A DNA stretch of 47,578 nucleotides, from NCBI GenBank assembly GCA_017516465.1, contig JAFXCR010000009.1, positions 1 to 47,578 on the forward strand, given 5' to 3'. The position numbers and the translations under genes were made by a program. This stretch comes from Ruminococcus sp. GTDB lineage: Bacteria > Bacillota > Clostridia > Oscillospirales > Ruminococcaceae. Shown here piece after piece: positions 23,680 to 32,629 of the stretch. Each line of letters starts with the position of its first letter. Position 1 is the first letter of the stretch. The notes under the pieces were generated by a model that saw nothing but the letters and a program-made list of their open reading frames with translations, did not search any database and was not told the DNA's origin.

Positions 23680-24619
23680 ATTCCTTGGAATAGACACCAG
23701 TAACTACACTACATCTGCGGCTGTATATGTCAGCGAAGAAAACAAGATATATCAGGAAAAAAAGCTTCTTCCGGTAAAAAAAGGAGAGCTTGGGCTCCGC
23801 CAGAGCGACGCTGTTTTCCATCATACAAGACAGCTTCCTGAAATGATAGATCGGTTGTTCGGTGAAAATACACTGGGGAGTCCTTGTGCTGTGACGGCTT
23901 CTGCACGTCCACGCAATGCAGAGGGATCATATATGCCATGTTTTCTCTGCGGAGAGGGCTTTGCACGTTCATATGGAGCAATAGAGAAGATTCCGGTTTA
24001 TGATACATCTCACCAGATAGGTCATATTCTTGCGGCACTTTATTCAGCGGACAGGCTTGATCTCGTATCGCAGAGATTTATAGCGTTCCATGTCAGCGGC
24101 GGAACTACCGATTGTCTTTTTTGCGAACCGGATAAGGAAAATATTCTGAATATTTCCGGTATAGGAACATCTCTTGATCTTAAAGCAGGTCAGGCAATAG
24201 ACAGAGTCGGAGTAATGCTTGGTCTTGATTTTCCATGCGGCAGAGAGCTTGAAAAGCTTTCTGAGAAGGCGGATAAAAGCTTTCGTGTAAAATCGGTAAT
24301 AAAAGGAACAGACTGCTGTCTTTCCGGACTTGAAAACAAGTGCCGTGCTATGATGGATTCAGGAGAAAAGCCTGAAAATATTGCACGCTATTGCCTTGAC
24401 TTTGTTGCTGGTACAGTTATCAGCATGACTGATGCAGCCATGAAGCTTCATGGTGAGCTTCCGCTTGTTTTTGCAGGCGGCGTAATGTCGGATATGTATA
24501 TCCGCCGGCAGATTACTAAGAAATTCGGAAATACCTTTTTTGCAGCACCGGAATTTTCATGCGATAATGCGGCGGGAACAGCTGTATTTGGTTATCTTAA
24601 ATATTTTGGAGAAAAATAA
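23672..24619 (+). CDS. TsaD-like (Gcp/peptidase M22 family) paralog
   Basis: A 315-residue protein of the Kae1/TsaD/YgjD superfamily (ASKHA fold). It keeps the N-terminal phosphate loop GIDTSNYTTS, the metal-binding H-x-x-x-H (HQIGH, His 114 and 118), HVSGGTTDCLF and the late AGGVMSD. It departs from canonical TsaD, which reads ETSCDETA and NHLEGH. In Clostridia this divergent copy sits between nusB and xseA and exists beside the true tsaD, which makes the tRNA threonylcarbamoyladenosine modification; its own role is unknown. The start is ATG 23672 (overlap with nusB), chosen because the product then begins right before the family's first strand. No second TsaD is in this window. Confidence 0.88.
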   Translation: MPEFLGIDTSNYTTSAAVYVSEENKIYQEKKLLPVKKGELGLRQSDAVFHHTRQLPEMIDRLFGENTLGSPCAVTASARPRNAEGSYMPCFLCGEGFARSYGAIEKIPVYDTSHQIGHILAALYSADRLDLVSQRFIAFHVSGGTTDCLFCEPDKENILNISGIGTSLDLKAGQAIDRVGVMLGLDFPCGRELEKLSEKADKSFRVKSVIKGTDCCLSGLENKCRAMMDSGEKPENIARYCLDFVAGTVISMTDAAMKLHGELPLVFAGGVMSDMYIRRQITKKFGNTFFAAPEFSCDNAAGTAVFGYLKYFGEK

Positions 24620-25812
24620 TGCCTGTTGTTACGGTTACACAATTAAATAAATATCTGGGTTCAGTGTTCAGAGGTGACAGAAATCTTCAGGGTATAATGA
24701 TAAAGGGTGAGATATCCAATTTTGTCTGTCACTATAAAAGTGGACATATGTACTTCACAATAAAGGACAGCGAAAGTGCATTGAAGGCGGTGATGTTTTC
24801 TCAGGAAGCATCAAGGCTGAAATTTCTGCCAGAGGACGGAATGTCAATAATAGCTTCCGGAAATATCGTTGTATATGAGCGTGACGGCGTATATCAGATA
24901 AATGTCAGGGATATTATTCCTGATGGCAAGGGCAAGGAAACCGCTGCTCTCGAACAGCTTAAGAGAAAGCTTGCGAAAGAGGGAATATTTGATACAGCAC
25001 ATAAGCGTCCTTTGCCGTATATGCCGAAGAAGATAGGGGTTGTCACATCTCTTAGCGGTGCCGCTGTCAGAGATATAATCAATGTTCTTTCAAGACGCTG
25101 GCCCATCGGAGAAATATATGCAGTAAATGCCATTGTGCAGGGACAGAGTGCACCTGATTCTATCTGTTCGGGAATAATTTCAGCAGAATCAGCAGGATGT
25201 GATATAATTATTGTAGGACGCGGAGGCGGTTCTTCAGAGGATCTCAGTGCATTCAATTCCGAAAAGGTTGCGTATGCCGTTTATAACTGCAAGGTTCCCG
25301 TAATTTCTGCGGTAGGTCATGAAACGGATATTTCCATAACTGATCTTGCGGCAGATATGCGTGCTCCTACGCCATCGGCGGCGGCAGAGCTTGCGGCAGC
25401 TGTATCAGTCGATATTCTTATCGACAAGATCGCTGTTGCTGAAAAAAGGATGAAAAACGCTGTGGATACCTTTATATCAGGGACAGAAGAAAAAATTTCA
25501 TCTGTAAGTACACGTCTTTCGGCACGTTCTCCGGAAAATCAGCTTAAGCTTACGGAGGAACGTCTTGAAAATTTAATAAAACGATATAAATTTACTTTTT
25601 CAGCGTATCTTGAACGGAATGAATCAAAAGTCAATGAAAAGATAAGAACTCTTGAAAGCCTTAGTCCGCTTAATGTTCTTTCACGAGGATATTCACTTGT
25701 ATACAGGGGAAAAGAGCTTGTCAGCAAAGCCGATACGCTTGAAAAAGGTGATATCATCAGCATACGCTTTGGAGAAGGCGGCATAGATGCAGAAATCAAG
25801 GATAAATGGTGA
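24619..25812 (+). CDS. xseA: Exodeoxyribonuclease VII large subunit
   Basis: Catalytic subunit of the single-strand-specific DNA exonuclease VII, used in repair. The 397 residues show the N-terminal OB fold (TVTQLNKYLGSVF, LQGIMIKGEISNF, HMYFTIKD), the catalytic part with IGVVTSLSGAAVRDIINVL, IIVGRGGGSSEDL and ISAVGHETDISITD, and a long helical C-terminus ending in the usual LSRGYSLVYR. The start ATG shares a base with the previous stop. It overlaps the upstream end of the longest xseB frame. Confidence 0.96.
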   Translation: MPVVTVTQLNKYLGSVFRGDRNLQGIMIKGEISNFVCHYKSGHMYFTIKDSESALKAVMFSQEASRLKFLPEDGMSIIASGNIVVYERDGVYQINVRDIIPDGKGKETAALEQLKRKLAKEGIFDTAHKRPLPYMPKKIGVVTSLSGAAVRDIINVLSRRWPIGEIYAVNAIVQGQSAPDSICSGIISAESAGCDIIIVGRGGGSSEDLSAFNSEKVAYAVYNCKVPVISAVGHETDISITDLAADMRAPTPSAAAELAAAVSVDILIDKIAVAEKRMKNAVDTFISGTEEKISSVSTRLSARSPENQLKLTEERLENLIKRYKFTFSAYLERNESKVNEKIRTLESLSPLNVLSRGYSLVYRGKELVSKADTLEKGDIISIRFGEGGIDAEIKDKW

Positions 25813-25816
25813 TAAA

Positions 25817-26020
25817 ATGGAAGAAAAACGCAGTTTTAAAAAAAATATGACAGAACTGAACAGAATTGTAACTGAGCTTGAAAAAGGAGATATTCCTCTT
25901 GAAAGAGCTGTTGAACTTTATGGTGAGGGTGTAAAACTTTCAGCAATCTGTAAAAAACAGCTCAGCGAGGCTAAAATAAAAATAACGGAGGTAGACGGAA
26001 ATCTTCCGTCAGAGAAATGA
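25817..26020 (+). CDS. xseB: Exodeoxyribonuclease VII small subunit
   Basis: A 67-residue helical protein, normal for XseB, which binds the long helices of XseA. The signature is the pattern LNRIVTELEKGDIPLERAVELY followed by YGEGVKLS and a final charged stretch. The start is ATG 25817; an ATG at 25787 in the same frame lies within xseA and would add ten residues not typical of the family. It is followed at once by ispA. Confidence 0.92.
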   Translation: MEEKRSFKKNMTELNRIVTELEKGDIPLERAVELYGEGVKLSAICKKQLSEAKIKITEVDGNLPSEK

Positions 26021-26021
26021 T

Positions 26022-26912
26022 ATGAGTATATTCAAGGAAACACTTTCAGAATATATTGCGTTCACTGAAGAACATCTGAAAAAATACAGTTTTTGTTCCG
26101 GAGCAGTCAGTGCTCAGGAAAATCTTATAAAAGCAATGAATTATTCCCTTGAGGCAGGCGGAAAGAGAATCAGACCTGTTCTTGTTTATGCTTTTTGCAA
26201 AGCTTGCGGAGGAGATTACAGAATTGCTTCTGCACCAGCCTGTGGTATCGAGATGATACATACATTTTCGTTGATTCATGATGATCTTCCTTCTATGGAT
26301 AATGATGATTTCCGTCGTGGAAAACCGTCATGTCATAAAGCCTTCGATGAGGCAACAGCGATACTTGCAGGTGATGCTCTTTCGGTGCTTCCGTTTGAAA
26401 TAATTGCCGATGATAATACTCTTACCAGCGAGCAGAAGGTGAAAATCATTTCACGCCTTGCAAGAGCAGTCGGACGCGACGGAATGATCGGCGGTCAGGT
26501 AATTGATATGGAAAATGAAACAAGAAATGATGTTGATGAAGCAAATCTCCGCAATATGTACAAGCATAAAACAGGAGAGCTTATCGCCGTTTCGTGTATG
26601 ATGGGATGTATCTGTGCCGGAGCTTCTGATGATATGATTGATACAGCAGCGGAATACGGCTATCGTCTTGGACTTGCATTCCAGATAATTGATGATATTC
26701 TTGATGTTACAAGTACAACTGAGGAACTCGGTAAGCCTGTCGGAAGCGATTCAGAGGAGAATAAGACTACATTTGTTACTCTTTACGGAGTTGAAAAGGC
26801 ACAGGAAATCGCAGGACAGATTACTGGCGAGGCGATGAATCTGCTTGAAAAATTCGGTAATGATGCTTTCCTCAGAGAACTTACAGAAATGCTTCTGTGC
26901 AGGAAAAATTAA
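26022..26912 (+). CDS. ispA: Polyprenyl (geranyl/farnesyl) diphosphate synthase
   Basis: Condenses isopentenyl diphosphate with allylic diphosphates to C15 farnesyl diphosphate, the precursor of undecaprenyl carriers and quinones. The 296 residues have AGGKRIRPVL, the first Asp-rich motif HDDLPSMDNDD (about 86-96), GQVIDM, and the second motif FQIIDDILDV. The start ATG 26022 comes one base after the xseB stop. Next to dxs, it shows the isoprenoid part of this operon. Chain length C10 versus C15 is not decided by sight; small residues upstream of the first motif favour the IspA group. Confidence 0.94.
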   Translation: MSIFKETLSEYIAFTEEHLKKYSFCSGAVSAQENLIKAMNYSLEAGGKRIRPVLVYAFCKACGGDYRIASAPACGIEMIHTFSLIHDDLPSMDNDDFRRGKPSCHKAFDEATAILAGDALSVLPFEIIADDNTLTSEQKVKIISRLARAVGRDGMIGGQVIDMENETRNDVDEANLRNMYKHKTGELIAVSCMMGCICAGASDDMIDTAAEYGYRLGLAFQIIDDILDVTSTTEELGKPVGSDSEENKTTFVTLYGVEKAQEIAGQITGEAMNLLEKFGNDAFLRELTEMLLCRKN

Positions 26913-26918
26913 CATAAT

Positions 26919-26951
26919 AAGGAGCTGTGGAGCTGATATTACTGCTCCGAT
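26919..26951 (+). promoter_or_regulatory. Possible hairpin-bridged ribosome binding site before dxs
   Basis: AAGGAG (26919-26924) is too far from any dxs start for a normal ribosome binding site. Between them GGAGC (26929-26933) and GCTCC (26944-26948) form a hairpin. If folded, only about 7 bases would separate AAGGAG from TTG 26952. No other ribosome site is visible before the in-frame ATG at 26961. Confidence 0.3.
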
Positions 26952-26960
26952 TTGTTAAAA

Positions 26961-28847
26961 ATGAAGGAAAAAAATATAAATATAGAAAAGAAAATACCTC
27001 TGTCTGCACTTTCTCTGCCTGAGGATCTTAAAAAGCTTTCGATAAAGCAGTGCGGTGCTTTGTGCAGTGAAATCAGAAATACGCTCATATCAACCGTATC
27101 AAAGACCGGTGGACATCTTGCTTCAAATCTTGGTGTTGTCGAGCTTACAATGGCTATACACCGTATTTTCAATTCACCTGAGGATAAAATCGTATGGGAT
27201 GTAGGACATCAGGCGTATACTCATAAGATACTTACCGGAAGAGCCGGAGAATTCAAAACTCTCCGCCGGAAAGACGGAATATCTGGATTTCCTAAGCCGG
27301 ATGAGAGTGTTCATGATACTTTCATAAGCGGTCACAGCAGTACTTCTGTTTCTGTTGCCTGCGGTATAGCTGAGGCAATGCGGATGCAGGGCAAGGAAAA
27401 TTATGCAGTTGCAGTAATCGGTGACGGTGCCATGACCGGCGGTATGTTTTATGAAGCGATGAACAACGGCGGCAGAGGAAAGAATCTGAACCTTATTGTT
27501 ATCTTGAACGATAATAATATGTCTATTTCAAAGAGTGTAGGTTCCGTTGCGAAGCACCTTACATCTCTGCGCAACAGTGAGGAATACCTCCAGACAAAGA
27601 GGGCAGTAGAGCGTGGACTTAAAAAAATCCCGATTATGGGAAAATCCGTTGCAAAAGGAATCAAGAATGTAAAGGATTCCGTTAAATACAGCCTTTTTGA
27701 AAGCAGTAATCTATTTGAGGATATGGGCTTCATATATCTCGGACCGGTAAATGGACACGATCTTGAAGAACTTGAAGAAGTAATGAGAATGGCAAAAACA
27801 TACGATGAACCTGTTTTCATTCATGTCAAGACTGTGAAGGGAAAAGGCTATGCTCCAGCGGAAAACAATCCCGGGGAGTATCACGGAATATCACGGTTTG
27901 ATATTGAAACAGGCAATCCGGAGGTTTCTGCGGACAGATGCTTTTCCACAGTTTTCGGACGTGAGCTTGTTAGAATTGCGGGAAATGACAATCGAATCAC
28001 AGCGATTACAGCTGCCATGAAGTATGGTACAGGACTTCAGGAATTTTACTTTCGTTTTCCGGATCGTTTTTTTGACGTGGGAATTGCCGAGCAGCATGCT
28101 GTTACATTTGCTGGAGGTATGGCGGCAATGGGACAGATTCCTGTTTTTGCCGTTTATTCGTCATTTCTGCAAAGGGCATACGATCAGCTTGTACATGATA
28201 TTTCCATCGGAAATCTTCATATCGTTCTTGGAATTGATCGTGCCGGAATAGTAGGAGAGGACGGTGAAACTCATCAGGGACTTCTCGATGTTCCTATGCT
28301 TACTACTATCAAAAACACAACTATTTATTCACCGTGCTGTTACTCAGAGCTTACAGACTGCATGAAGCAGGCGATTTATGAAGATAAGGGAATTGCAGCT
28401 GTCAGATATCCGAGAGGCGGCGAGCCGTCAGTTTATGAAAGCGGATATCTCTCAACAGATCGTGTTTTTGTAAGCCGTGGAAGCAGTGATATTCTTATAA
28501 TAACGTATGGACGTATTTTCAGCGAAGCAATGAAGGCACAGGAAACTCTTTCATCCGAAGGGATAAACTGTGATATTCTGAAATTTACAAAAATATGGCC
28601 GCTTGCTGATAGTCTTGCAGATGAAATATCGGATTATAAAAAAATTGTATTTTTTGAGGAAAGCATGGACAGCGGAAGTATTTCAGAAAAGGTTGCTGAT
28701 ATTCTTGCTGAATCCGGTTTCAGAGGTGAGTATATCAGTGTGGCGGCAAGAGGCTATATAAAACAGGCATCTGTACAGGAATGTCTTGACGAAATCGGAC
28801 TTACAGATGAAAAAATGGCAGAATTAATCAGGAAAGGGTGCAGATAA
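26961..28847 (+). CDS. dxs: 1-deoxy-D-xylulose-5-phosphate synthase
   Basis: First enzyme of the non-mevalonate isoprenoid pathway: pyruvate plus glyceraldehyde 3-phosphate with thiamine diphosphate. About 628 residues, full length. Visible are GGHLASNLGVVELT, VWDVGHQAYTHKILTGR, FISGHSSTS, the thiamine site GDGAMTGGMFYEAMNN, and in the second domain DVGIAEQHAVTFAGGMA and DRAGIVGEDGETHQG. The start is uncertain: ATG 26961 or TTG 26952, neither with a close ribosome binding site. Its product feeds the IspA enzyme encoded just upstream, and tlyA follows directly. Confidence 0.96.
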   Translation: MKEKNINIEKKIPLSALSLPEDLKKLSIKQCGALCSEIRNTLISTVSKTGGHLASNLGVVELTMAIHRIFNSPEDKIVWDVGHQAYTHKILTGRAGEFKTLRRKDGISGFPKPDESVHDTFISGHSSTSVSVACGIAEAMRMQGKENYAVAVIGDGAMTGGMFYEAMNNGGRGKNLNLIVILNDNNMSISKSVGSVAKHLTSLRNSEEYLQTKRAVERGLKKIPIMGKSVAKGIKNVKDSVKYSLFESSNLFEDMGFIYLGPVNGHDLEELEEVMRMAKTYDEPVFIHVKTVKGKGYAPAENNPGEYHGISRFDIETGNPEVSADRCFSTVFGRELVRIAGNDNRITAITAAMKYGTGLQEFYFRFPDRFFDVGIAEQHAVTFAGGMAAMGQIPVFAVYSSFLQRAYDQLVHDISIGNLHIVLGIDRAGIVGEDGETHQGLLDVPMLTTIKNTTIYSPCCYSELTDCMKQAIYEDKGIAAVRYPRGGEPSVYESGYLSTDRVFVSRGSSDILIITYGRIFSEAMKAQETLSSEGINCDILKFTKIWPLADSLADEISDYKKIVFFEESMDSGSISEKVADILAESGFRGEYISVAARGYIKQASVQECLDEIGLTDEKMAELIRKGCR

Positions 28848-29633
28848 ATGGCAAGGCTTGACTGTGTTCTTGCTGCAAGAGGAATTGCTTCCAGCCGGAG
28901 CAGTGCAAAGGAAATGATACTTTCCGGAGCTGTGACTGTAAATGGAAAATTTGTCACCAAGCCGTCTGCTGAGATATCTGATAGTGATGTTGTGGAATCA
29001 TTGGTACAGCAGATTTACGTCGGCAGAGGAGCTTTAAAGCTTGAAAAAGCGGCGGAAGCCTTCAATCTCAGTTTTGAGGGCAAGATATGCCTTGATATAG
29101 GTGCTTCAACCGGCGGATTCACGGATTTTATGCTTAGAAATGGTGCGTCAAAGGTTTATGCTGTTGATGTTGGAAGTGATCAGCTTGCGAAATCACTGAG
29201 ATCCGACAGACGAGTTGTCAGTATGGAAAAAACAGATATACGCACTGTTACGACTGACGATCTGGGTGGCTCAGTTGATTTTATCTGTACCGATGTTTCG
29301 TTTATTTCGCTGAAGATGATTCTTCCGAAAATATATGAACTGCTTAAAGACGGTGAAACAGCTGCTGTGCTTATAAAACCTCAGTTTGAAGCCGGAAAGA
29401 GCAATATAGGCAAGCATGGTATTGTTAAGGATATGAAGGTTCATGTCAACGTTCTTGCCGATATTGACAGATTTGCAGCAGAGCTTGGTCTTGTTCCGGA
29501 AGGCTTTTGTTTTTCTCCGATAAAAGGCGGAAGCGGAAATATCGAGTATCTGATGAAGGTGAGAAAAAACACCGGAAATCGTGTTCTGTGTGATTTCAAG
29601 GGACTTGTATCAGATTCATTCAGAAAATTATAA
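28848..29633 (+). CDS. tlyA: TlyA family rRNA 2'-O-methyltransferase
   Basis: A 261-residue protein with an N-terminal S4 RNA-binding domain (MARLDCVLAARGIASSRSSA, typical RLD start) and an FtsJ-like Rossmann methyltransferase domain with the SAM-binding LDIGASTGGFTDFML. TlyA enzymes methylate ribosomal RNA cytidines at the 2'-O; in Firmicutes they are nearly always in the dxs-nadK-argR-recN neighbourhood, as here. The start immediately follows the dxs stop, with AAAGGGTG upstream. Some relatives were called hemolysins; that label is historical. Confidence 0.94.
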   Translation: MARLDCVLAARGIASSRSSAKEMILSGAVTVNGKFVTKPSAEISDSDVVESLVQQIYVGRGALKLEKAAEAFNLSFEGKICLDIGASTGGFTDFMLRNGASKVYAVDVGSDQLAKSLRSDRRVVSMEKTDIRTVTTDDLGGSVDFICTDVSFISLKMILPKIYELLKDGETAAVLIKPQFEAGKSNIGKHGIVKDMKVHVNVLADIDRFAAELGLVPEGFCFSPIKGGSGNIEYLMKVRKNTGNRVLCDFKGLVSDSFRKL

Positions 29634-29642
29634 GGAGTTACT

Positions 29643-30497
29643 ATGAAAGCAGCGTTATATCCTAATTTTCAGAAAAAGAATGCTCTTCCGTGTGCAAGAG
29701 ATGTATGTGATATACTCAGCCGTGAGGGAATAAATGTTTGCGTAAGCGGAGATTTCAGACAGGAATTTTCCGACAAAAAAGGAATCATATTCGAGGATAT
29801 AGAGGAATCAGCCAGAACAGCAGATTTTGTCATTGCCATAGGCGGTGACGGAACTATACTCCGATGTGCAAAGCTTCTTACCGGAACAGATACGAAGCTT
29901 CTTGGAATCAATACCGGAACACTCGGATTTATTGCAAGTCTTGAGGCTGATCAGCTGGATAAACTCAGCCTGCTTAAAACGGGAGGATATGAGATATCTG
30001 ACAGAATGACGCTTGATCTCGTCCTGCACCGTGAGACGGGGGATGTTATTTATACTGCTCTCAACGAGATATCTGCAAGATCAGGGAGCTTCCGTATATG
30101 TGATTTCGAGGTTTATTCTGATAATTATCTTGTAGGAAAATACCGTGCTGACGGAATACTTTTCAGCACACCTTCCGGATCTACGGCGTATGCGCTTTCT
30201 GCCGGAGGACCGATTATTGAGCCGGATCTTGAATGTATTGAAATGACGCTGATATGTCCTCATTCACTGTTTTCACGGACAACCGTATTTGCTGCCGGAA
30301 GAAAGCTCCGACTTACAGATCGTACATCAAATGGTGAAAGTATGGTTGTATGTGTAGACGGAGAAATTTATTTCAAGCTTCATGAAAATGAGTCTATTGA
30401 CATACAAAGGGGACGCCATAACATAAAATTTGTTAATCTTATAGGAAATTCATTCCATGAATCATTATGTAAAAAGCTGTGTAAACCACTAAAATAA
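29643..30497 (+). CDS. nadK: NAD kinase
   Basis: Phosphorylates NAD to NADP. The 284 residues have IAIGGDGTILR with the GGDGT motif (67-71), NTGTLGFIA, and DGILFSTPSGSTAYALSAGGPI, the conserved NAD-binding block (seen in STPSGSTAYALS). ATG 29643 follows AAGGAGTTACT. It is in the standard gene order between tlyA and argR. Confidence 0.95.
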   Translation: MKAALYPNFQKKNALPCARDVCDILSREGINVCVSGDFRQEFSDKKGIIFEDIEESARTADFVIAIGGDGTILRCAKLLTGTDTKLLGINTGTLGFIASLEADQLDKLSLLKTGGYEISDRMTLDLVLHRETGDVIYTALNEISARSGSFRICDFEVYSDNYLVGKYRADGILFSTPSGSTAYALSAGGPIIEPDLECIEMTLICPHSLFSRTTVFAAGRKLRLTDRTSNGESMVVCVDGEIYFKLHENESIDIQRGRHNIKFVNLIGNSFHESLCKKLCKPLK

Positions 30498-30506
30498 GGA
30501 GAAGTT

Positions 30507-30950
30507 ATGAAAAATCGCAGGCAGGAATCAATACTTGAACTCATATCAACCCGATCGGTTTCTACTCAGGAGGAGCTTATGGTACTCCTGGAACAGAAAA
30601 ATATAAAAACAACGCAGGCAACACTTTCTCGTGACATACAGCAGCTTTCACTTGTAAAACAGAGGGATGAATCCGGTACATTGAGATATATGCTGCCTGT
30701 TTCTGCTGTCAAGGAAAAAACTTTTTTTCAAGAAGCAGTTTTGTCGGTAGATTATGCCATGAATACGATAGTTCTCAAATGTCGTGCAGGAATGGCTCAG
30801 GGAACGTGTGCGGCGATAGATTCTGTAAATCATGAGGGGGTTGTCGGAACAATAGCCGGTGACGATACTATTTTTATACTTGTCAGAACCGAAGCTGACG
30901 TCAGGAGACTTCTGAAAAAATTCAGAAGCGAGCTTTTTCCGGGGAGATGA
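30507..30950 (+). CDS. argR: Arginine repressor ArgR/AhrC
   Basis: A 147-residue regulator. The N-terminal winged helix reads RQESILELISTRSVSTQEEL and TQATLSRDIQQL, typical of ArgR; the C-terminal half holds the arginine-binding and hexamer-forming domain with GTIAGDDTIFILV. ATG 30507 has AAGGAGAAGTT upstream. The place before recN is conserved in Firmicutes. No ArgR target operon is in the window, so its regulon must be elsewhere. Confidence 0.94.
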   Translation: MKNRRQESILELISTRSVSTQEELMVLLEQKNIKTTQATLSRDIQQLSLVKQRDESGTLRYMLPVSAVKEKTFFQEAVLSVDYAMNTIVLKCRAGMAQGTCAAIDSVNHEGVVGTIAGDDTIFILVRTEADVRRLLKKFRSELFPGR

Positions 30951-30959
30951 TTCAAATAA

Positions 30960-32624
30960 ATGCTGAAGGAAATATATATACAGAATCTTGCAGTAATCCG
31001 TGAGGCGGTTATTCCGCTGAATGGTAATCTGAATATCTTTACCGGTGAAACCGGTGCAGGAAAATCTATTCTGATAAACGGAATAAATGCTGTTTTAGGT
31101 CATCGATGCACAAAGGATATTGTCCGCACCGGATGTGATAAAGCTGTGATCACGGCTCTTTTTACAGATATTTCAGAGGAAACGGCAGTCAGACTTGACG
31201 AGCTTGGCGTATCCCATGAAAATAACGAGCTTACCGTTACCCGTGAGATAAGTGCTGACGGCGGAAGTGTTTCAAGAGTAAATCACCGTACGGCTTCTGC
31301 ATCGTTACTCAGGGAAATAGGGAGTATGCTGATAAATATACATGGACAGCATGATAATCAGGTGCTTCTGGACAGTGAAAAGCATCTGCATATTCTTGAT
31401 GATTTCGGTGGGGATAATACTCTCCTTTACGCATACCGCGAAACTTTCAGAGAGCTTCAGCAAACAGCAAGAAAGCTTGGGGATCTCAAAAGACAGGAGC
31501 AGTCGAGAATCGAGAGAAGCAGATATCTCAATCAAATTATAAGCGATATCGGTGAACTGGAACTTGAAGAAAATGAGGACGAGGTTCTGGAACAGGAATA
31601 TGAAATAGCCAGAAATTCTGAAAAGACTATCGTTGCCCTGAAAAGTGCTGTACAGTCTATCACCGGAGAAGACGGTGCAAATGATATTATTATTTCAGCG
31701 GAACACGATATATCTGGGTTTACTGACAGTATACCTATTCTGAATGAATTGTATGAAAGGCTCTCGGCTGCGGAAATAGAACTTGCAGATATTGCTTCGG
31801 AGCTTGAAGCTCTTTCTGAAAAGATTGAACTTGACGGTCAGAGACTTGGATATCTCGGAGAACGTCTTGGCAATATCAATAAACTCAAAAGGAAATACGC
31901 TCAGGATTGTTCAGGACTTGTAAAGATGTACGATGATGCCTGTTCAGAGCTGATGCAGCTTGACAGTTCACTCGGAGAAATTGAAAAGCTCAGTATCCGC
32001 AAGGATGAATTACTGCGGATTGTTACAGATCAGGCAAGACAGCTTTACGATTATCGTGAAGAAACGGCAAAGAAATTTGCTGATTGTGTTACATCAGAGC
32101 TTGAATTCCTGAATATGGCGGGAGTTGTCATCAAGGTTCGTCATGAAAAGGGGAAACTTACTGCAAATGGTATGGACAGCGTAGAGTTCCTTATTTCAGC
32201 GAATAAAGGTGAAGAGCCGAAGCCGATATCGAAGATTGCATCCGGAGGAGAGCTTTCCAGAATCATGCTTGCACTGAAAAGTGTTATCGCAGACAAGGAT
32301 AGTATTCCTACAATGATATTTGATGAAATAGACACGGGTGTAAGTGGAAAAGCAGCCCAGAAGATAGGTATAAAGCTTCGTGAGATCGGACGGGTACGTC
32401 AGGTTATCTGTGTTACTCATCTTTCTCAGATTGCAGTCATGGCTGATAATCACCTTATGATTGAGAAGAAAATAACGGGAGATCGTACCGAAACAAATGT
32501 TACACAGCTTGATCTTGACGGAAGAATCTCTGAAATTGCGAGGATTATGGGGGGTGAAAATCCGAGTCAGCTCATGCTGGATAACGCAAGGGCAGAGATT
32601 GAAAAAGCGGCAAATTTACAGTAA
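30960..32624 (+). CDS. recN: DNA repair protein RecN
   Basis: A 554-residue SMC-like ATPase acting in double-strand break repair. Walker A is GETGAGKSILING (29-41), the middle is a long coiled coil (about 150-350), and the C-terminal half has the signature ASGGELSRIMLALK and Walker B TMIFDEIDTGVSG. The lengths fit RecN. ATG 30960 comes 9 bases after the argR stop with GGGGAGATG upstream. It is the last gene of the long operon that starts with the Asp23 gene, unless the next gene is read too (5-base gap). Confidence 0.96.
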   Translation: MLKEIYIQNLAVIREAVIPLNGNLNIFTGETGAGKSILINGINAVLGHRCTKDIVRTGCDKAVITALFTDISEETAVRLDELGVSHENNELTVTREISADGGSVSRVNHRTASASLLREIGSMLINIHGQHDNQVLLDSEKHLHILDDFGGDNTLLYAYRETFRELQQTARKLGDLKRQEQSRIERSRYLNQIISDIGELELEENEDEVLEQEYEIARNSEKTIVALKSAVQSITGEDGANDIIISAEHDISGFTDSIPILNELYERLSAAEIELADIASELEALSEKIELDGQRLGYLGERLGNINKLKRKYAQDCSGLVKMYDDACSELMQLDSSLGEIEKLSIRKDELLRIVTDQARQLYDYREETAKKFADCVTSELEFLNMAGVVIKVRHEKGKLTANGMDSVEFLISANKGEEPKPISKIASGGELSRIMLALKSVIADKDSIPTMIFDEIDTGVSGKAAQKIGIKLREIGRVRQVICVTHLSQIAVMADNHLMIEKKITGDRTETNVTQLDLDGRISEIARIMGGENPSQLMLDNARAEIEKAANLQ

Positions 32625-32629
32625 CGGAT

